Source: Bacteroidales bacterium
GTDB lineage: Bacteria; Bacteroidota; Bacteroidia; Bacteroidales; ML635J-15
Assembly (NCBI GenBank): GCA_016937855.1
Contig: JAFGVU010000195.1
Location: forward strand, 42,906 to 106,905
Reading direction: 5' to 3'
DNA length: 64,000 bases
The translations under genes were made by a program, and so were the position numbers. Below the pieces are notes generated by a model. It had not been told where the DNA came from and ran no database searches. It saw only the letters and a list, made by a program, of their open reading frames with translations. Position 1 is the stretch's first letter; every line of letters starts with the position of its first letter. Shown here piece after piece: positions 39,253 to 49,795 of the stretch.

Positions 39253-39993
39253 TTAGTTATTGTATGGGTTAAGTGAACTTCCAAAAACTTCTTTAAGAAT
39301 GTCTGTAACTCTGGCAATAGGATCTTTTCTGATTTTTAGCTCTTCTTTAGCAACCATAAGATATAAACCATCAAGAGCTTTGTTGGTAACATACGCATTC
39401 AAATCAGTATTTACCTGTTCTCCTCCTGTTAATAGTGTAACCTTATTGTATTTTTCAACCAGCGGCGTCCAATACTTTGCTAGCATTATTTTTTCAGTTG
39501 CTTCAACAACAACAGGGTGAAACTTTTGATAAAGCTTGTCCGAAGTGGTTTTCTTTAAATACTCTGTTGCAGCATTATCACCACCTTTTAAGATGCTGAT
39601 TGCATCACTAATTGTCATTTGGGTTATTGCCTCCTTAAATACAGCAGTAGCTCCTCTGGCAGCTTGTTCGGCAGCTCTGTTTAGTTTTTCTTCAAACTGA
39701 ATAACTTGATTACCTAATCCAACACTTTCACAAACCTCTTTTACTTTAATTGCCTCCTCAGGAAAAGGAATTTTAATTTCGGCATTCTTGTAAAAACCGT
39801 TCGTTACACCAACAAGATTTACGGCATTTTCAATTCCAACTTCTAGGGCGTTTTTTAACCCTTTTGCCACTTGCTGCTGCGAAAGTCCCTGACTTGTGCC
39901 AGATGCTGTGTCAAGAGTTTCGAGGCTTTGCATAAGGATGTCACAACTGTAAAACATCACAAGACTTAATAAAATAACGAGTAATTTCTTCAT
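39253..39993 (-). CDS. DUF4197 lipoprotein
   Basis: Lipobox MFYSCD; GLKNALEVGIENAVNLVG...ISDAISILKGGDNAATEYLKKTTSDKL. Confidence 0.88.
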   Translation of the reverse strand: MKKLLVILLSLVMFYSCDILMQSLETLDTASGTSQGLSQQQVAKGLKNALEVGIENAVNLVGVTNGFYKNAEIKIPFPEEAIKVKEVCESVGLGNQVIQFEEKLNRAAEQAARGATAVFKEAITQMTISDAISILKGGDNAATEYLKKTTSDKLYQKFHPVVVEATEKIMLAKYWTPLVEKYNKVTLLTGGEQVNTDLNAYVTNKALDGLYLMVAKEELKIRKDPIARVTDILKEVFGSSLNPYNN

Positions 39994-40108
39994 AGGTTTA
40001 ATTTTAATTATTTAACAAATTTACATATTTTTATTCCACAAATTTGCTTATTCTCTATTTTTTTTTAATTTTGTAAGCATATCAAATATTCAACCAAATT
40101 TTTTAACC

Positions 40109-40534
40109 ATGAAAGAAAAAATCGATTTTATTTATCTCAGCAAATTTCAATTTAACGATATTTTAAACTCAGGTGAAAATATCAAAGGGCAAGCAATCTT
40201 AACCAAAAAGTATTTTTTTATCTTACCTGATAAAATCACCGATGCTATAGGAATGTCCAAAAGAGACAATTATAATCCTGAATACTTTTTAAAAGCAAAA
40301 GATGATTTTAGTTTGATAGACCCGATAGAGTTCGACTCAGAAATGATATCTTCTTTACCAGAATGTTTTGTAATTCCATGGTCTAACTTCGAGAAATTTG
40401 AAGTCAATGTAGGGTTTTTTATCTTTGGCGGTTTAAAGATGAAGAAAAAAGGGCTCAGAATAACATCTGCATATATTGGTAACTCAAAGATAAGAAAGGA
40501 AGTAAAAGAGTTTTATAATTCATTAAATAAATAG
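40109..40534 (+). CDS. hypothetical protein, paralogue of the next gene
   Basis: 141 aa ORF; shares FxxND...SGE...G...TKKYxF pattern with 40540 ORF. Confidence 0.6.
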   Translation: MKEKIDFIYLSKFQFNDILNSGENIKGQAILTKKYFFILPDKITDAIGMSKRDNYNPEYFLKAKDDFSLIDPIEFDSEMISSLPECFVIPWSNFEKFEVNVGFFIFGGLKMKKKGLRITSAYIGNSKIRKEVKEFYNSLNK

Positions 40535-40539
40535 AAATC

Positions 40540-40938
40540 ATGGAAATAAATAAGGATTATTTTATTGTTCCTAGCTTTGTTCAAAATGATTTTGAGTCTG
40601 GTGAAATATTGCGGGGGAGGTTATTATGTACAAAGAAATATGTTTTTGTTATAATCTCGGGAGAGACACGAAATGGCTATGAAGATGATATTAAAATCGA
40701 AAACATGCTTAATATCGCTGATATGATAGATGTTGTTGATTTTGAAGTTGGAATTATGGAGTTGTTGTTTGAAAAAGATATTATTAGAATTGACAGTTTA
40801 GATAGTTTCTCAATTCATGCAGGATTTTTATTAGGAAATATCTCCTACAAAAAGCCGAATGGATTTCAATCTGTGATAGAAATAAAAGGACGAGAAATTC
40901 GGAAATCATTGAAGGCTTTTTATCAAGATTGTTTGTAA
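40540..40938 (+). CDS. hypothetical protein, paralogue of the previous gene
   Basis: 132 aa ORF with matching start and order of segments. Confidence 0.6.
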   Translation: MEINKDYFIVPSFVQNDFESGEILRGRLLCTKKYVFVIISGETRNGYEDDIKIENMLNIADMIDVVDFEVGIMELLFEKDIIRIDSLDSFSIHAGFLLGNISYKKPNGFQSVIEIKGREIRKSLKAFYQDCL

Positions 40939-40950
40939 GGAATTTTTGGT

Positions 40951-41700
40951 TTACATATTGCTTATCAACTCTAAAACTTCATTCTTTTTGCGTCGGGATA
41001 CCGGCACTATTTTATCATCTGTCATAACAATATATCCGCCTTCGAGCCTCACAAAAGTCTTAATGTATTTAATATTAATTAAGTGAGAGTTGTGAGTTCT
41101 TAAAAAACCTGAGTCGGAGAGGAGTTGTTCGTATTCCTTAAGTGTCTTTGAAACTAAAACTTTTTTCCCATTAGTTAGAAAAATGTTGGTGTAATAATTA
41201 TCAGACTGACAGCGGATAATTTCGTCAGGAGAAACAATGTGATACTCTTCGTTGGTAGGTAAAACAATTTTATTTGGAGAGTTCTTTTTTTCTTTAATAT
41301 TTTCAATTAAGGCAGTGTGTCTCAATTGATTGGCCGGCATTTTAGCAGATTTTTTAAATTTAGCTAGTGCTGCTTTTAAGTCTTCAGGATTTACCGGTTT
41401 TAAAATGTAATCTAAAGCACTCCATTTTATAGCTTTAATAGCATATTGGTCATGAGCAGTAACAAAAATAATCCCGAAATCAATTTGATCAAAAGCTTCG
41501 AGCACAGTAAATCCTGAGCCATCCTGCATTTGTATGTCTAAAAATATAATGTCGGGATTTAAAACTTTAATAAGGTCAATGGCTCTTTTTGAAGATTCTG
41601 CGTATCCTACAACTTCTACATCTTTACAATTGTCAGTCAATATTTTTTGCAATAACTTAAATGATACTGCTTCGTCCTCTACAATAACTGCTCTAATCAT
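40951..41700 (-). CDS. LytTR-family response regulator
   Basis: REC domain (IIFLDIQMQDGSG) and LytTR domain (IIRCQSDNYYTNIFLTNGKKVLVSKTLKEYEQLL). Confidence 0.95.
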   Translation of the reverse strand: MIRAVIVEDEAVSFKLLQKILTDNCKDVEVVGYAESSKRAIDLIKVLNPDIIFLDIQMQDGSGFTVLEAFDQIDFGIIFVTAHDQYAIKAIKWSALDYILKPVNPEDLKAALAKFKKSAKMPANQLRHTALIENIKEKKNSPNKIVLPTNEEYHIVSPDEIIRCQSDNYYTNIFLTNGKKVLVSKTLKEYEQLLSDSGFLRTHNSHLINIKYIKTFVRLEGGYIVMTDDKIVPVSRRKKNEVLELISNM

Positions 41701-41742
41701 TTTATGGTTTTATTGTCGTTAATACCTGATATGCAAATTTAA

Positions 41743-42084
41743 CTAATTTATTTTAACTTTTAATTCTTTTTTGAGAAAATCAAATTCCTTTGACATTAAA
41801 TCGAGAATTTCAATTATTTCTTTCTTCTTATATATTTCTAAATTTTCTATTGAACCTGCATAATCAGCCATTATTTCAAAGAATACAGATCGAGCCGAAC
41901 CTTTAATTGAGTGTGCATTTAGCTTTAATAATTCTTGATTTGTCTGAGCTAAAGCTTCATTTATTTTGGTTATGTACTTTTCGTAATTATCAAAAAAAGT
42001 TTTCACTAGAACTATTACAAAATCTTCGTCACCCCCAATAATTTGGAGAAGTTTTTCTTTATTAAAGTGTTGTAAATCATTCAT
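41743..42084 (-). CDS. stand-alone histidine phosphotransfer (HPt) protein
   Basis: LNAHSIKGSARSVFF HPt motif. Confidence 0.85.
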   Translation of the reverse strand: MNDLQHFNKEKLLQIIGGDEDFVIVLVKTFFDNYEKYITKINEALAQTNQELLKLNAHSIKGSARSVFFEIMADYAGSIENLEIYKKKEIIEILDLMSKEFDFLKKELKVKIN

Positions 42085-42225
42085 ATTTTTAAATTATTTA
42101 GCTGGGTTAAAATAACAATATATATTTCTTTTCCTAAAAACAAGCCCCATGCGATTTATTTTAAATCGTAAGACAAAAATCAAACACATAAAGATGATAG
42201 ACCTAAATAGTTCCATATTTTTAAA

Positions 42226-45200
42226 TTATATTTTTCCTAAATATTTTTCCACAACTTTTTGAATAATTGAAATACTAGCAGGTTTAGTAATAAAATCATT
42301 CATTCCGGCTTTAATACATTTCTCTTTTTCGTCGGATAGAGTACCAGCTGATATTGCTATTATTGGCACTACTTTTCCGTTTTCCATTTTTCTAATTTCT
42401 TCGGCCACTTGGTATCCACTAATTTGTGGCATGTGAATATCAAGGAATATCAAGTCGGGATTACTTTCTTGAAACATATCAATACCTTCTTGTCCACCTG
42501 TGGCTTCAATTATAATAGCGTTTTTTATTAATGTTTGAATAATATGTTTAGTCAAAAGCATATTGGTCTCATTGTCTTCTACTATTAATACTTTTAGAGT
42601 TTCGGCGTTAGCCACATATTCTTTATCATTTGCATTTTTTCCCAACTGAGCTTCAATTTCGTTAATTGGAGTTTTAACAACAAAGTCATTATCTTTAACT
42701 TCTAAATCTAAATTAAAATAAAACTCACTACCTTTGTCTTTGATTGAAACAAATTCGAGTTTACTTTCCATTGTATTAAGAATCCTGTTAACAATTGTTA
42801 AACCAAGTCCTGAGCCTCCGTATTTTTTTGTTATTGATGCATCAGCTTGAGTAAAAGAATCGAGGATATTCGCTTGAAGTTCAATAGGAATACCAATTCC
42901 TGAATCTTTAATTGTAATTTTGAATGTGTTTTTAGATTTTGTAATTATTTTAATAACCTCAATATCAATTTCTACAAATCCATTCTCAGTAAATTTGATT
43001 GCATTGCTTAACAAATTGAGAAATATCTGACGCATTCTTAATTCATCAGAAAAAACCATAATTGGTGCATCATTCTTATAGTTACAAATGAGTTTGAGTT
43101 GTTTTTCATCTGCTGGTAGTTTAACAATATCAAAGATGTTAGAAATCAAATCTTTTAGATTTACCCATTCTTTGTTTAACTCGAGTTTTCCGGCTTCGAT
43201 TTTTGAGAAGTCCAAAATGTCGTTAATCAAAGCCAAAAGGGCATTTGCTGAATTATTAATAGTTTTTGCAAACTTATTTTGATTTTCGTTTAGCTTTGTA
43301 TTTATAAGCAGCTCTGTAAATCCAATTACACCGTTTAAAGGAGTTCGTATTTCATGACTCATGTTAGCAAGAAATTCGCTTTTAGCAGCATTTGCTTTTT
43401 GTGCATCTTTTACCGATTGCTGCAATTTACTAATAAGCGCTTTTCTTTCAATTGCAGCAGCAAGAGTTCCTGCAAATGATTGTATAATGGAGAACTCATC
43501 GTTAGACCATACTTTGTGCTCCTTGCAGTCATCAAATCCCACAAATCCCCAGAATTTGTTTTCGACAAAAAGAGGCATTACAAGCACCGAAAGTATGTCC
43601 TGCGATTCGAGAATTCGTTTAGTTTCTGTATCTTGCATTTCGGAGACAATAGACATAAATGGTCGATTGTTTTCTAGCGGTGTAATAAAGTCATGAATTA
43701 GTTCAAAAGGAATATTCATTAACTCAGGATTGTCTATCTGAGGCTCTGATACTCCCGAATTCCATTCAATTCGCTGACTGCTGGTTTTAAGGGGATTTCC
43801 CGCATCGTCAAAATTATTTTGAAAAATATAAACTCTGTCAACATTTGTAGCCTCTCCTAAAAGTCTGACAACTGTTTTTGAAGCATCAAGAACTTCGGTT
43901 GTTTTTAATAGCTCATCTGTCGATCGCGCAACCGCAAGTAACAATTTTTCTTTTAGTTTTAGTCTCTGTTTAGACTCTAAATCTTCGGAAACATCTTTTG
44001 CAAATACTAATACGGCATCGCTATTTTCCCAAACAATCTTTACTGTACTAAATTCAACTTGCTTAACTTTCCCATTTTTGCAAACTATACCGGCTGTATC
44101 AAAATTTCTAGGATTTTCATTGGCCTTTAAAGATAACAAAGCCTTCTTCATCTGATCTTGATTCTTATATTCGACCAATCTAGTAACACTTAAAGTCGAT
44201 ATTTCATTGAAAGAATAGCCAAATAAATTTTCGGCCATATTGTTAATATAAACAATTTTAGCATTTTTAAAAATAGCAATTGCTAAACCGGCATTTTCAA
44301 TTAACTCGCGATATTTTATTTCGGAATTTCTTAAATCCTGAATAAAACTCTTCCTTTCCATATACAGTGCAATATAATATGTGTATAGGTCGAGTAGATT
44401 CAAGTTGCGCAACTCAGTATTCTTTTTAAAGATTAATGTAAAATATCCTAGTAGTTTCTGATTATTAGAAATTCGGACAATTACAGTATTACCAATATTA
44501 AAACTTTTAATAAGTCGCTCCAAAGGTTTTTTAAATGTTTTTAATGAAGTGAAATCTGTTAGGTTTTCAGTTGAATAGACTTTTTGATTAACCAATATAT
44601 TTTCTAATTCCTGATTCTTTGTCCATTCTTTATCAACCAAATCGATACCAAGACTAGAACATGCATGCACAATTCGTTCGTTAATTCCGGCGATTGATAT
44701 TGTCCTTACATCCATTTGGTCATTTTTGTAAATATTGAATGCACAATACTCTGCGCCCGAAACTTTTCTTATGTTTTCGGTAATCTTATCATAAAAATTG
44801 TCGCCACTACCTTTAATAAGTATTTCGGAATTTTGAATCATTTCCAGCAGCATGTCTTTTTCGTTGACCTCTCTGGTAATGTCGGTATGAGAACCAGCCA
44901 TCCTGACAATTTTGCCATTTTCGCCTCTAATTCCTTCACCTTTTGCTCGTATCCATAAATAATGTCCAGATTTGTGTTTTGCTCTAAAATCTATGCTATA
45001 ATACTGAACTTTGCCCACGAGATAATCGTCAAGGTAGGTTTGTACTTTTGGAATATCATCAGCATGGATAATAGAAAAGAATGACTCGATTTTGTTTTCA
45101 ATTTCATGTGGCTCATATCCTAACATGGTTTTCCATTTGTCAGATAAAAACAATGAATTATTTGATAGATCCCAGTCCCAAATGCCATCATTACTTCCGT

Positions 45201-47157
45201 TAACAGCTAATTGGAACTGTTCTTTAGTTTTACGTAAGGATTCTTCAACTTTTATTTTTACAATGGTTTTCGAGATTATTTCTGTAATAATCTGAAGAGT
45301 ATGAATCTCTTCATCTGACCAGACTCTGTAATCTTCAAAATTATCCAAACCAATAAACCCTAGAACTTTCGACTTGCTATTTAAGGACAAACTTAATAAA
45401 GTTTTAATCCCTTGATTTAAATATGACGTTTTCTCGTTTTGGGCTTCTTTTGGTAATTTGATTACATCCGGGATATAGACATAGTGCTTTTTTGCAATTT
45501 CTTTTCTCCACCACGGAAAGCTCTCTTGCCTAAATGCCTCAACGTCGGGGTATAATTCGAATTCTGATTTCTTTATATACAGATATTTACTTTTTAACAG
45601 CCCTTCATTGTTATTAATTAAATATATAATTACTCGATCTGTTTCGTATGCCTTTCCACATTTCTCAACAGCTTTAACAAGTAATTTTTCGATATTGTTA
45701 TAATCTGCATCAATAAAGTCGCTAGTAATTTCGCTTATAAGTTTTTGATTTTTTAATTGTTTACTAAGTGTGTCTTCATGTTTAATCTTTTCCGTAATAT
45801 CTCTAAATATACCTCTTGTGCCAACTAAAATATCGTTTTGCGTTTTACAATTGATATTACCTTCGACATGTACTTTTTTTCCGGATTTTGTTTTAAAAAC
45901 AGTCCTAATATTGTTCTCGCAATTTCCGTCTTTAATATTGCTAAAAATCTGCTGACAATGTATTAAACTATCTCCATCAATTATATCCCAAATTTTTATG
46001 TTTTTCAAATCGTTGTATTGATACCCCAAGGTTTTTATCCAGGCATTGTTTACAAATATTATATTTCCTTCAGTATCCACACTCTGAATTAAATCTGTAG
46101 CATTATCAACAATATCTTTATAGCTTTCATCTTTTTCCTGCAATGCCTGCTCAATATTAAGACTATCGGTAACATCAGAAATAATAAAGACTAATCCTAT
46201 TTTACCATTTATTAGATTGTTAAGTTCAACACCATTAATATTATAGGTCTTATTGCGCAAATTATCCTTAAATATAAAACTCTTACTGTTTTTACTTAGT
46301 TTATATTGAAACCAAAATGGCAAAACAATATCTGCTTGCGAACCAATATCAGCATCCGACAATCCCAATTTATCGATAGCTTTTTCGTTTATGTCAGCAA
46401 TCAGATTGTTATTATCAATTATAACAACGCTACTATCGATGTTCTCAAATAATGCCTCACTTAAGATGTCTGATGATTGTAAAACATTGGAACCCGATAA
46501 TCCAAAATATATAAGCAAACTACTAAACAGAAAAGAAAAAGGGATCGGGTCTAAATTGTAAGGAATAAATCCCATGAGATAAATGATAAACAAAAGAAAT
46601 GGAAATGAGCATGATAATATAAGCACATAAAACTGTTTTTTTGAATCGCTTCTAGATGATGCAACAATTAGTGCGATAATCCCAATAATCAAACTTAAAC
46701 TAGTATAAATTTGATTTATCCAGTAAAATACTCCTTTATTTAGTATTAAAGTTGGAAAAAATCCCGATTCATTGAGTTCGAACTGTTTGATAAAAAGATT
46801 GTGAGCAGAATTCGTAAATACAGAAATAGTTATAAAAATAGGAATCAGGTAAACTAAAGGAAAAAGCTTAGATTTGAATCCCTTGCGATATCCGGTAAAC
46901 TTAAGAACAAAAAGCAGGAAGAATATTGGAACAAATGGAATGCCAAGATATTCGAGTCTGTAAAAAACTTTCATCAGCTCGAAATTAGTTGTCGAAATCT
47001 CTAAACAATAAAACAAAATATAAGTTGCTGATGCTAAATTAAACAGCACAAAGTAATACATGTGTTTGCTTTTTCTGTTTTTAATTGAGAAGATCAAAAA
47101 CAATAACATTGCTATAAATGCAGCATAAACGGGAATTGCATAGAGATTAAATACCAT
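42226..47157 (-). CDS. hybrid sensor histidine kinase with 7TM N-terminus, multiple PAS/GAF domains and C-terminal receiver
   Basis: N-terminal 7TM; PAS/GAF repeats; HisKA KSEFLANMSHEIRTPLNGVIGF; HATPase GIGIPIELQ...GGSGLGLTI; REC IFLDIHMPQISGY. Confidence 0.93.
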   Translation of the reverse strand: MVFNLYAIPVYAAFIAMLLFLIFSIKNRKSKHMYYFVLFNLASATYILFYCLEISTTNFELMKVFYRLEYLGIPFVPIFFLLFVLKFTGYRKGFKSKLFPLVYLIPIFITISVFTNSAHNLFIKQFELNESGFFPTLILNKGVFYWINQIYTSLSLIIGIIALIVASSRSDSKKQFYVLILSCSFPFLLFIIYLMGFIPYNLDPIPFSFLFSSLLIYFGLSGSNVLQSSDILSEALFENIDSSVVIIDNNNLIADINEKAIDKLGLSDADIGSQADIVLPFWFQYKLSKNSKSFIFKDNLRNKTYNINGVELNNLINGKIGLVFIISDVTDSLNIEQALQEKDESYKDIVDNATDLIQSVDTEGNIIFVNNAWIKTLGYQYNDLKNIKIWDIIDGDSLIHCQQIFSNIKDGNCENNIRTVFKTKSGKKVHVEGNINCKTQNDILVGTRGIFRDITEKIKHEDTLSKQLKNQKLISEITSDFIDADYNNIEKLLVKAVEKCGKAYETDRVIIYLINNNEGLLKSKYLYIKKSEFELYPDVEAFRQESFPWWRKEIAKKHYVYIPDVIKLPKEAQNEKTSYLNQGIKTLLSLSLNSKSKVLGFIGLDNFEDYRVWSDEEIHTLQIITEIISKTIVKIKVEESLRKTKEQFQLAVNGSNDGIWDWDLSNNSLFLSDKWKTMLGYEPHEIENKIESFFSIIHADDIPKVQTYLDDYLVGKVQYYSIDFRAKHKSGHYLWIRAKGEGIRGENGKIVRMAGSHTDITREVNEKDMLLEMIQNSEILIKGSGDNFYDKITENIRKVSGAEYCAFNIYKNDQMDVRTISIAGINERIVHACSSLGIDLVDKEWTKNQELENILVNQKVYSTENLTDFTSLKTFKKPLERLIKSFNIGNTVIVRISNNQKLLGYFTLIFKKNTELRNLNLLDLYTYYIALYMERKSFIQDLRNSEIKYRELIENAGLAIAIFKNAKIVYINNMAENLFGYSFNEISTLSVTRLVEYKNQDQMKKALLSLKANENPRNFDTAGIVCKNGKVKQVEFSTVKIVWENSDAVLVFAKDVSEDLESKQRLKLKEKLLLAVARSTDELLKTTEVLDASKTVVRLLGEATNVDRVYIFQNNFDDAGNPLKTSSQRIEWNSGVSEPQIDNPELMNIPFELIHDFITPLENNRPFMSIVSEMQDTETKRILESQDILSVLVMPLFVENKFWGFVGFDDCKEHKVWSNDEFSIIQSFAGTLAAAIERKALISKLQQSVKDAQKANAAKSEFLANMSHEIRTPLNGVIGFTELLINTKLNENQNKFAKTINNSANALLALINDILDFSKIEAGKLELNKEWVNLKDLISNIFDIVKLPADEKQLKLICNYKNDAPIMVFSDELRMRQIFLNLLSNAIKFTENGFVEIDIEVIKIITKSKNTFKITIKDSGIGIPIELQANILDSFTQADASITKKYGGSGLGLTIVNRILNTMESKLEFVSIKDKGSEFYFNLDLEVKDNDFVVKTPINEIEAQLGKNANDKEYVANAETLKVLIVEDNETNMLLTKHIIQTLIKNAIIIEATGGQEGIDMFQESNPDLIFLDIHMPQISGYQVAEEIRKMENGKVVPIIAISAGTLSDEKEKCIKAGMNDFITKPASISIIQKVVEKYLGKI

Positions 47158-47261
47158 TAGGAGCCGTATTAGTTCACATTTGTTGTCGATATTAAAATAC
47201 GTATTTATTTTTAAAATGTTGCTCTTATTTTAGATATTTTTAGAAGATGTTAGAAATCAAG

Positions 47262-48191
47262 TTAGTTGTAGATTGTAAAAAATTCCATTGCGAGAGCCAG
47301 TGAGCAGTGTAAAACTATTCCTATTCCAATATTTTTCTGGTTTATTACAATTATCCCAAGTAAATATGCACCAAAAAATGAACTAATTGTTTCGGGCAAT
47401 GGTTTTCCAAAATGAATTGCTGCATACAAACAGGCAACAGGTAAAATCGCACGGGGTCCCAATAATTTAACAAACCCAAAAATCATTATTCCTCGAAAAA
47501 ACAATTCGATCATTGCAAAATCAAACATGTATGCAAACTCAAAAATTGAGGCTGCTAACCAATGGGGAATAGAGACTTCGTTTGCAAATGCTTTATGCGA
47601 GGTGCGTTCCAAGATCGGATAATATTCCGAAACGGAATCAAATCTACTTCCAATAAAAGCAATTATTACTGCAATAATGCTCAATTGCGAAGCTATTTTT
47701 AGATTAAAATTCTTAAAACTAAAGCCGTAAAATGGAATTTCTTTATTCCTGTCAAATATTAGATAAATTAAAACAAGTGGTAGTAATAATGTAAAAATAC
47801 CACTCAAATTATTTGCTGTATAATAGTAAAATCGTTTTGCAGGATAAGGCATGCTGAATTGAATGCCATTATAACCAAAATAGCCAATGTATAAACTAAC
47901 GGTAGCAATTGCAATAAAACTCTTTAACCAAAACTCTAGATTTAAAATAACTTTTGTGGTTTTGTGGGTTTTTAAGATAATTATCACACCAAAATATGCT
48001 ATCGAGAAGGCAATAAAATTGATTATATAAATGTAATTACTAAAAACGTATTTGTCAGCAAATTTGGAATATAATCCAAACTGATATTCGAGAAAAATAA
48101 TAAAAGCTGTAAATGTTAAAACTTTTGAATAAAGTTTAAAATCGAAGTCATCCTTGATAAATGACAATGTAGAGGTAATTATTTTTTTCAC
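47262..48191 (-). CDS. CPBP-family intramembrane metalloprotease-like protein
   Basis: ELFFRGIMIFGF...AIHFGKPLPETISSFFGAYLLGIIV in multi-TM protein. Confidence 0.7.
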   Translation of the reverse strand: MKKIITSTLSFIKDDFDFKLYSKVLTFTAFIIFLEYQFGLYSKFADKYVFSNYIYIINFIAFSIAYFGVIIILKTHKTTKVILNLEFWLKSFIAIATVSLYIGYFGYNGIQFSMPYPAKRFYYYTANNLSGIFTLLLPLVLIYLIFDRNKEIPFYGFSFKNFNLKIASQLSIIAVIIAFIGSRFDSVSEYYPILERTSHKAFANEVSIPHWLAASIFEFAYMFDFAMIELFFRGIMIFGFVKLLGPRAILPVACLYAAIHFGKPLPETISSFFGAYLLGIIVINQKNIGIGIVLHCSLALAMEFFTIYN

Positions 48192-48197
48192 GATATA

Positions 48198-49640
48198 CTA
48201 TTCTGTTTCAGCAATTTTGTTAAAAAAATCTTCGAAGATTCTTCTCATACCCCAGTTATTGCACGAGTAATTATTTGCGATAAAACAAAAGACAATTTCT
48301 TCGCCTTTTGCATTTAGAATGTATCCACCATAAGCCCTTACTCTTGTCATGCTACCACTTTTTGCATGTAAGCGATTTTGAGCTTTTGTTCCTATGCAAT
48401 ATCTCGATAGTGTTCCACTTGTTCCGGCAACAGGCAAGGTAGAATAAAACGAATCTCCAACAGCTGAATTTTGACGCATGTATTTTAACCATTGTGTCAT
48501 TTGTTTTGCTGTTAAGGAATTAAAGTGGCTCAAACCACATGCATCCTCTATGTTTAAACCGTCGATTTCGATAGATTTTGATGATAGATGATTTTTAACA
48601 GCATCTGCGTATGTTTTATTTTGCTTTTTTGAAATGTGAAACGATAGCATTTCAGCATATAAATTAAAACTCTTTAAGTTGGTAACTGTTGCAATCTCAA
48701 GTAAAGTCGGAGAGTATTCGGTATAAATAATTTTACGTTCAATTTCCTTATCAAATTTAAAGATACTACTTGTATTTCCATTAATTTCTATACCCGAAAC
48801 ACTTAACTGTTTTCTGAAAACATTTGCGAGATATAGCTCAGGTTCAGGCATTGATCCTTTAATTGAAAAATCAGCTTTTTTCCATGGTAATGTGCCTCTT
48901 ATCTCTCTTTGGTTTTTAGTGTCTCCAAAAAATATGAAAGATTCATCCCAAGTAGTTGAAGATGATAAAACTTCATTTTTGAATTCGAGATTAAGGTCAT
49001 CAGGTTCTATTTTTGTAATTGTTGTAGGGCTTCCATCAGTATTGCCGGTTTTAAAATGAACAAAGTATAAATTATCCATATAACACAGCGAAGAGCCTTG
49101 GTTTCCATAATAATTTGCAAGGTCTTCCCATATCCATGTGTCAGGGATGTTTATTTTATTAAAATATGAAGCATCTGCGATAATATTGCCATCGATTTTT
49201 GTTATGCCGGCTTCTTTTATTTTATTAACCCAGTTAACTATCATATCCCCATTTGCATTGTATGTTGAAGTAAAGTTTGATGACCCTAATGCCGGATCAC
49301 CATAACCTATGATATACAAATCGCCTTTTAATGTTCCATCGATTTCGATATTACCCGAATAAGCAATCTCGGTTTTAAACTTGTAATCTGTTCCAAACAA
49401 CTCTAAGGCAATACTTGTAGGTAGTATTTTAAAAACAGAGGCAGGAACCAAGCTTAATTCAGAATTGTGATTAAATATCACTTCTCCGGTGGTTAAGTTT
49501 TCGGCGTAAATACCTAAACCTGCATTTTTAAGTTCTGGCATACTTGTTAAATCGCCTAGCAATTTGCTATATGATTTTTCTTGAGCAGAAACCGAACCCA
49601 ATGCAAAAACTAAACATAGTGTTAGTAATATATTTTTCAT
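48198..49640 (-). CDS. dacB: D-alanyl-D-alanine carboxypeptidase/endopeptidase (PBP4, S13)
   Basis: LVPASVFKILPTSIALE (SxxK), DACGLSHFNSL, LHAKSGSMTRVRAYGGYI. Confidence 0.92.
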   Translation of the reverse strand: MKNILLTLCLVFALGSVSAQEKSYSKLLGDLTSMPELKNAGLGIYAENLTTGEVIFNHNSELSLVPASVFKILPTSIALELFGTDYKFKTEIAYSGNIEIDGTLKGDLYIIGYGDPALGSSNFTSTYNANGDMIVNWVNKIKEAGITKIDGNIIADASYFNKINIPDTWIWEDLANYYGNQGSSLCYMDNLYFVHFKTGNTDGSPTTITKIEPDDLNLEFKNEVLSSSTTWDESFIFFGDTKNQREIRGTLPWKKADFSIKGSMPEPELYLANVFRKQLSVSGIEINGNTSSIFKFDKEIERKIIYTEYSPTLLEIATVTNLKSFNLYAEMLSFHISKKQNKTYADAVKNHLSSKSIEIDGLNIEDACGLSHFNSLTAKQMTQWLKYMRQNSAVGDSFYSTLPVAGTSGTLSRYCIGTKAQNRLHAKSGSMTRVRAYGGYILNAKGEEIVFCFIANNYSCNNWGMRRIFEDFFNKIAETE

Positions 49641-49795
49641 ATTGTTAGTTTATTTTTTCTGTTCAAAAATACAAAAAAAGCTTAATTGCCTGACAAAATT
49701 TGAGGTTTTAACGAAAACTCACAATCCATTCATAAAAATTCTCTAGTTTTACACGTATTATTTATCTTTGTGAAATCAGATTTAAAAAGATTTTT

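Noticed and set aside
42226-47157. Several plus-strand ORFs inside the hybrid kinase region (e.g. 43088..43282, 43361..43696, 44716..44958)
   Set aside because: Antisense to a long, motif-supported CDS; no independent evidence
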